Source: an uncultured Bacteroidales bacterium (GTDB taxonomy: Bacteria > Bacteroidota > Bacteroidia > Bacteroidales > Paludibacteraceae). Taken from it: a stretch of 18,254 nucleotides of DNA. Positions 14,644 to 18,254 of this stretch are shown one piece after another. Every line of letters starts with the position of its first letter. Within the stretch, counting starts at the first letter, position 1. The notes beneath the pieces were generated by a model, which had not been told where the DNA came from, made no database searches, and was given only the letters and a program-made list of their open reading frames with translations. The stretch lies in contig CAKUYO010000040.1 in assembly GCA_934716995.1 (NCBI GenBank), positions 1 to 18,254 of the forward strand, given 5' to 3'. The position numbers were made by a program, and so were the translations under genes.

Positions 14644-14664
14644 CGTTGGATATCAATTACTTTG

Positions 14665-14696
14665 CAAAGATACAACTAATGTTTGGATTGTACAAC
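14665..14696 (-). promoter_or_regulatory. Bacteroidota-type promoter of gldD-pcrB
   Basis: On the minus strand, GTTG (plus 14693-14696), a 20-bp spacer and TATCTTTG (plus 14665-14672). It is about 22 bp upstream of the gldD ATG. Confidence 0.75.
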
Positions 14697-14846
14697 CCCG
14701 TTACCATATAGGGCAACATAAAATAAGTGGATTACACAATATCCAGGTCAACATAAACAACAATTATATATCATTGGCGGTGTCCACTGCCGTGCAAATC
14801 CCTATTTCAGGGGATACGGAGGAGCGGAATTTCAGTAAATTGCGGT

Positions 14847-14878
14847 ATTGCCCGCGGGGGCGGAAGGCAGTAATTTTG
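14847..14878 (+). promoter_or_regulatory. Candidate promoter for imelysin-DHOR
   Basis: TAATTTTG at 14871-14878 matches TAnnTTTG, and ATTG 20 bp upstream matches three of four bases of TTTG. It is far (about 260 bp) from the start codon, so it is a weaker call than the other promoters. Confidence 0.4.
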
Positions 14879-14950
14879 CAGCGTGAATCGGAGGGGAACT
14901 TATATTCACTTATCCTATACGCAGGTCCCGATACAGAGACGGGCAAAACA

Positions 14951-14983
14951 GCAAGGGATACGCAAGGGATGAGCAAGGGATAG
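14951..14983. repeat. 11-bp tandem repeat, three units
   Basis: GCAAGGGATAC, GCAAGGGATGA and GCAAGGGATAG in direct succession; only the last two bases vary. Confidence 0.85.
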
Positions 14984-15011
14984 ACAGGGTACAAAAGAGA
15001 TATAAAAGAGG

Positions 15012-15066
15012 TGTGTGATAGGGTAGTGGTAGGGTATGTGGTAGGGTAGTGGTAGGGGGATAGGTA
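15012..15066. repeat. G-rich 11/12-bp tandem array
   Basis: Units GGTAGTGGTAG, GGTATGTGGTAG and GGTAGTGGTAG follow GTGTGTGATAG. G-tracts at 15021-15023, 15032-15034, 15044-15046 and 15055-15059 with 8-9-nt loops could in principle form a long-loop G-quadruplex. Confidence 0.75.
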
Positions 15067-15140
15067 GCCGATATTAGGTATATCGACAGGGTACAAAAAG
15101 GGTAAGCAAACGATAATGTAACAATAATTAACAAACAACA

Positions 15141-16334
15141 ATGAAAAAGATTTTCTTTTATGCAACGCTGCTCGCAGTAGCAGCCACGAGTCTGACCTCG
15201 TGCAACCAGAACAAAAAGGAGGAAGTGGATTCACCCAAAGAGACAGCCTTGAAGGCAGCGATGACACCGTATGTGGACAACACGGTGATTGCCACCTACA
15301 AGAACCTGTCGGACGCAACCATCACGCTGTACAAGAACTGCGAAAACATCTTCGACAAGTTTGAGGCAAAGACCCTGACCGACGCCGACGTAAAGGCTGC
15401 TGCCGAGTCGTGGACGGCTGCCCGCCGCTACTGGGAGTTGAGCGAGGCATTCCTTTTCGGTCCCGCTGCCAACCACAACATCGACCCGCATATCGACTCG
15501 TGGCCTCTCGACAAAGACGGTATGGACGCTATGCTCGGCAACGCAGAGCAGATGAAGCAGATTGAGGAGCAGGGTGCCGACTATGTAGGCGACAAACTCG
15601 GCTACGGTCTGCTCGGTTTCCACGCGGTGGAGTATATGCTCTATGCCAACGACAACGCCGACAAGAGCAACGTCCGCACCCACGACATCTCGACCTACAC
15701 CCGTGCCGAGTTGGTTTACCTCGTAGCAGTAGCCGAAGACCTGCGCAACCAGACGGTGGCTCTCGAGGCTTCGTGGGCAGGCGTGGACAATGTGAGCGAG
15801 GAGAAACAGGCTATCCTCGAGGAGGCGGAAATCGACTACGGCGTGGAGTTCGCCAAGGGCTACGGCTCGTATATGAAAGTGGCTACCGGTGGTACGTACG
15901 CTACCTACCAGGAGGCTGCCGAGGAACTGATTCAGGGCTGTATCGACATCGCCGACGAGGTGGGCAACACCAAGATCGGCCGTCCGAACAACGCTTCGAG
16001 CGAGGAAGACCGCAACTACATCGAGAGTCCGTATGCGCTCAACTCGATTGAGGACTTCCAGGACAACATCCGCTCTATCCAAAACGCATACTGCGGCAGC
16101 GTAGCCGGCGATGCATCGGTATCGGACTACATCAAATCGGTGGACGCTAACCTCGACACCGAGTGCAAAAAGGCTATCGAGGACGCTATCGCCGCTATCG
16201 GTCAGATTGCCGAGCCGTTTGCCCTCGACGCCAACGCCAAAGGGGCTGCCGCTACCAACGCTGTGAAGGTGGTAGGTACCGACCTGGTGAACGTGCTCAA
16301 CAAAGTAAACGCCAAACTGAGCGAACAGGAGTAA
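15141..16334 (+). CDS. Imelysin-family (IrpA-like) lipoprotein
   Basis: A 397-residue secreted lipoprotein (signal peptide MKKIFFYATLLAVAATSLTSC, lipidated Cys21) of the imelysin family. The family includes the iron-regulated IrpA and the ICMP/insulin-cleaving protein, although members are better regarded as iron-uptake-associated binding proteins than as proven peptidases. The conserved GxHxxE motif is present as Gly159-Phe-His161-Ala-Val-Glu164. It is preceded by the family's WTAARRYWELSEAFLFGP and NIDPHIDSWPLD blocks. The second helical-bundle half starts near residue 215 (EKQAILEEAEIDYG). The downstream gene, 21 bp away, is a di-haem oxidoreductase-like lipoprotein; this pairing recurs in Bacteroidota and points to a shared role in periplasmic iron or haem handling. 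No Fur box is evident upstream. Confidence 0.92.
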   Translation: MKKIFFYATLLAVAATSLTSCNQNKKEEVDSPKETALKAAMTPYVDNTVIATYKNLSDATITLYKNCENIFDKFEAKTLTDADVKAAAESWTAARRYWELSEAFLFGPAANHNIDPHIDSWPLDKDGMDAMLGNAEQMKQIEEQGADYVGDKLGYGLLGFHAVEYMLYANDNADKSNVRTHDISTYTRAELVYLVAVAEDLRNQTVALEASWAGVDNVSEEKQAILEEAEIDYGVEFAKGYGSYMKVATGGTYATYQEAAEELIQGCIDIADEVGNTKIGRPNNASSEEDRNYIESPYALNSIEDFQDNIRSIQNAYCGSVAGDASVSDYIKSVDANLDTECKKAIEDAIAAIGQIAEPFALDANAKGAAATNAVKVVGTDLVNVLNKVNAKLSEQE

Positions 16335-16355
16335 TTATTAACAAACCATACAAAT

Positions 16356-18023
16356 ATGAAAAAGTCATATCTTATGACGGGTATGCTTGTCAGCGTTTTT
16401 GCGCTGGCAAGTTGCCATATTGAAGAGGGTGGTAAAAACGAGCCCACCAACGAAGACACCGAACTGCCCGATTGGTACTACACGGGCGGCAAACTCGGTA
16501 CATCATTTCTCTCAACCTCCAACGCCTACGAGCAGCCGACCCCGTCGGTGGAGAACGGCAACTGGATGGAGTCGTTCAAAGCAGGCGAAGCGTTGTTCGA
16601 GAAGCAGTTTATGAGCAACACCACGGGTACACGCGGCGGCTTGGGACCGGTGTACGTGCGCTCGTCGTGTCTGCACTGCCACCCGAGTTACGGACATGGC
16701 AAATCGGTGGACGAGGGTACGTACAACAGCACGGAGATAGGCAACGGTACACTGCTCGTCATCTTCGACCCCGTCACGGAGAACTACAAGACATGGGTGG
16801 CAGGTATGCCGCAACTGCACGCCGTAGCACCGTTCAAGGCACCGCTCGACGAGAGCCAAATCAACGTTACGTGGAAGACGGTCAGCACCTGCGCCGCCAG
16901 CGGCGACAAGATGGCTTTTGCCGACGGCGAGACCTTCGAACTGCGCTACCCCGAAGTAAGTATGCCTGCGAGTGCCGTCTATGGTGCCGACCAACTCGAC
17001 CTCGGAGACTATGAGGTGCGCTTGGAGAACACCATCGGTATCTTCGGTACCGGTCTGACCGACGCTATCCCCGACGACTCGATCACCGCCCAATGGGCAA
17101 AAGAGGAGAAAGCCTACGCCGCAGGCTACCTCAAGCATTGGAAAAATGCATGGTTCGAGGGCGGCAACTGGAAAGACGGGGCGTACTACTCCAACTCGAA
17201 GCAGGGCGACGGCACCAAGTACGTACGCCGCTATACCTACGCTATGTCGCGCGGACCGCTCCTGGACGCTGCGGGCGCAAACGCTATCTGGAACATCACC
17301 AACGTAACCCGTTCCGACCGACGCTACCACTACCTGGATTTGGCAGGAAAGAACTACGCCACCATCTCGTCGAAAGACCCCGATGTGCAAGCCGGTTTCC
17401 CCGCTTATATCGAGAAGATTGACCCCGACCACGAGCATGCCGAGTGGTTTACCGACAACGTGGAGCAGAACATCTACAACTATCTGACCTCAACCGACCT
17501 GCCGGTGGAGATGTCGGACGACGAGTACTCCGACTTTATGGTATGGCACCGCGGTCTGGCTGTGCCTGCCGCCCGCAACGTAAAGGACAAAGAGGTGCTG
17601 CGCGGACGCGAACTGTTCACGCAGATAGGTTGCGCCGAGTGCCACCGTCCGTCGTGGACAACCGGAGCGGACTATATCCAAGACCCGAACAAGTTCTTCA
17701 CCCGCAACAACGATATGCCGCGTTATCCCTACCAGACCATCTGGCCCTACACCGACTTCGTACAGCACAAACTCTGTATGGAGAAGGATATCCGTACCGG
17801 CTGGTGCCGTACGACACCGCTGTGGGGACGCGGACTGCACCAAAAGATAACTGGCGACGCGTATGAGGCACGTATGCACGACACCCGCGCCCGCAACGTG
17901 GTGGAGGCTATCATGTGGCACGGCTACAGCGAGGAGAGTGACGCACTCGAGTCAACAAAGAAGTTCTACAACCTGTCCAAGGAAGACCGCGATGCATTGG
18001 TTAAATTCGTGAACGCAATCTAA
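16356..18023 (+). CDS. Di-haem oxidoreductase-like (DHOR/DUF1111) cytochrome c lipoprotein
   Basis: A 555-residue lipoprotein (signal peptide MKKSYLMTGMLVSVFALASC, lipidated Cys20) with two c-type haem-binding motifs. These are CLHCH at residues 105-109 and CAECH at 426-430, the spacing and surroundings expected of the di-haem oxidoreductase (DUF1111, thiol-oxidoreductase-like) family. Other family marks are RGGLGPVYVRSSC before the first haem, NRSD-like NVTRSDRRYHY, and GRELFTQIGCAECHRPSWTT before the second. It ends with TTPLWGRGL, HDTRARNVVEAIMWHG and a final KEDRDALVKFVNAI. The family is related to MauG/cytochrome c peroxidases, but the substrate here is unknown. It shares an operon and a TTAACAAAC leader motif with the imelysin gene. 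Its last codons are duplicated just after the stop. Confidence 0.92.
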   Translation: MKKSYLMTGMLVSVFALASCHIEEGGKNEPTNEDTELPDWYYTGGKLGTSFLSTSNAYEQPTPSVENGNWMESFKAGEALFEKQFMSNTTGTRGGLGPVYVRSSCLHCHPSYGHGKSVDEGTYNSTEIGNGTLLVIFDPVTENYKTWVAGMPQLHAVAPFKAPLDESQINVTWKTVSTCAASGDKMAFADGETFELRYPEVSMPASAVYGADQLDLGDYEVRLENTIGIFGTGLTDAIPDDSITAQWAKEEKAYAAGYLKHWKNAWFEGGNWKDGAYYSNSKQGDGTKYVRRYTYAMSRGPLLDAAGANAIWNITNVTRSDRRYHYLDLAGKNYATISSKDPDVQAGFPAYIEKIDPDHEHAEWFTDNVEQNIYNYLTSTDLPVEMSDDEYSDFMVWHRGLAVPAARNVKDKEVLRGRELFTQIGCAECHRPSWTTGADYIQDPNKFFTRNNDMPRYPYQTIWPYTDFVQHKLCMEKDIRTGWCRTTPLWGRGLHQKITGDAYEARMHDTRARNVVEAIMWHGYSEESDALESTKKFYNLSKEDRDALVKFVNAI

Positions 18024-18052
18024 CCTTTTACGAACGCGATCTAACCTTTTTC
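18011..18052. repeat. 21-bp tandem duplication across the DHOR stop codon
   Basis: GAACGCAATCTAACCTTTT at 18011-18029 recurs at 18032-18050 with a single A-to-G change, including the stop codon. The unit is 21 bp. The second copy is therefore untranslated. Confidence 0.85.
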
Positions 18053-18065
18053 GATTGATACATAT

Positions 18066-18107
18066 CAGGGGCTGTCTGACCATCGGTGTCAGGCAGCCCC
18101 TGTCTTT
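18066..18107 (+). terminator. Strong terminator hairpin after the imelysin-DHOR operon
   Basis: A 15-bp stem (18066-18080 with 18088-18102, CAGGGGCTGTCTGAC against GTCAGGCAGCCCCTG, one G-T wobble) around a 7-nt loop, followed by a short TCTTT tract. It lies 43 bp after the stop codon. Confidence 0.8.
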
Positions 18108-18130
18108 ATGCTGTCAGATCTATGTTATTT

Positions 18131-18163
18131 GTATGTGATTCGTATGTGATTCGTATGTGATTG
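18131..18163. repeat. 11-bp tandem repeat, three units
   Basis: GTATGTGATTC twice in perfect tandem (18131-18152) and then GTATGTGATTG (18153-18163). It lies in the gene-free tail of the window. Confidence 0.85.
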
Positions 18164-18223
18164 GGCAGTTTTTGCTTGGCGTTTACCCGGGAGTTGACAC
18201 CAAGTGTCTGTATGACTATGAGC

Positions 18224-18242
18224 GCGGCGCGTGTTGCGCCGC
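18224..18242. other. GC hairpin at window end
   Basis: GCGGCGC (18224-18230), loop GTGTT, GCGCCGC (18236-18242): a perfect 7-bp stem with no T-tract after it. No gene is visible from 18024 to the end. The hairpin may belong to a feature outside the window. Confidence 0.4.
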
Positions 18243-18254
18243 AAGACAAGGTTT

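Larger units (their letters stand above)
14697..15140. other. Gene-free repeat-rich leader upstream of the imelysin gene
   Basis: No convincing gene lies in these 444 bp; short frames on both strands are low-complexity. A candidate promoter (ATTG at 14847-14850, 20 bp, TAATTTTG at 14871-14878) would give a leader of about 255 nt. The leader holds three 11-bp GCAAGGGAT-type units (14951-14983). Two copies of GACAGGGTACAAAA follow (14983-14996 and 15085-15098), with a G-rich 11/12-bp repeat array between them. The last 20 bp are the A-rich TTAACAAACAACA leader typical of Bacteroidota. Confidence 0.6.

Noticed and set aside
14573..15318. Open frames in the gene-free leader (plus 14573-14983, minus 14764-15318)
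   Set aside because: They translate short repeats and overlap a promoter or the imelysin signal peptide; composition is low-complexity and no start context is convincing.
18224..18242. The GC hairpin at the window end as another REP palindrome
   Set aside because: Its arms (GCGGCGC/GCGCCGC) and loop differ from the GACGACGCG unit and it lacks the GTGG foot.

Overview
The window looks like a chromosome segment of a member of the Bacteroidales (Bacteroidota). The evidence is four promoters of the Bacteroidota form (TTTG-like box, 20 bp, TAnnTTTG), A-rich leaders without a strong Shine-Dalgarno sequence, and gene content typical of the group: GldD, a PcrB/GGGP synthase, an ExbB-ExbD-TonB cluster, a DUF1846 protein, and an imelysin/di-haem oxidoreductase lipoprotein pair. 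Genus and species cannot be told from this piece.

Layout. Positions 1-1123 hold the 3' part of an unrecognised repeat-containing protein. pdxJ (vitamin B6) follows, then exbB, exbD and a tonB/tolA-like gene (energy for outer-membrane transport) and a DJ-1-family gene. A 140-bp MITE-like element with a 7-bp target duplication sits exactly at the DJ-1 stop codon. Next come an EamA/DMT transporter, a DUF1846 gene and, on the minus strand, a tadA-type deaminase. From about 8.1 to 13.3 kb lies an accessory island: a DUF4143 ATPase with a palindromic operator candidate, and a 1267-codon minus-strand gene of the MmeI (Type IIL restriction-modification) family. Downstream are pcrB and gldD (minus strand, overlapping), a repeat-filled 440-bp leader, an imelysin-family lipoprotein and a two-CxxCH di-haem lipoprotein closed by a strong terminator.

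The most unusual object is the MmeI-like gene. Nine GC-rich palindromes, grouped in four REP/BIME-like clusters, are inserted in its coding sequence without breaking the frame. Two of the clusters bracket a complete-looking REP-associated tyrosine transposase (RAYT) domain, with its HUH motif and catalytic-type tyrosine, translated inside the same polypeptide. Removing the clusters and the RAYT leaves about 936 residues, close to the 919 of MmeI. The palindromes are stop-free in all frames, mostly encode DDAxRVV-like peptides, and in two clusters repeat every 42 bp exactly. The outer ones carry a GTGG at their 5' foot, reminiscent of the GTAG foot of classical REPs. A low-GC segment carrying the second half of the methyltransferase, the target-recognition domain and the RAYT is bounded by two of these clusters. 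This looks like an in-frame, self-tolerant REP/RAYT system, comparable in logic to Rickettsia palindromic elements but with its own transposase fused into the host protein.

A second window-wide pattern is short tandem repeats of unrelated sequence but identical 11-bp period in several intergenic regions.
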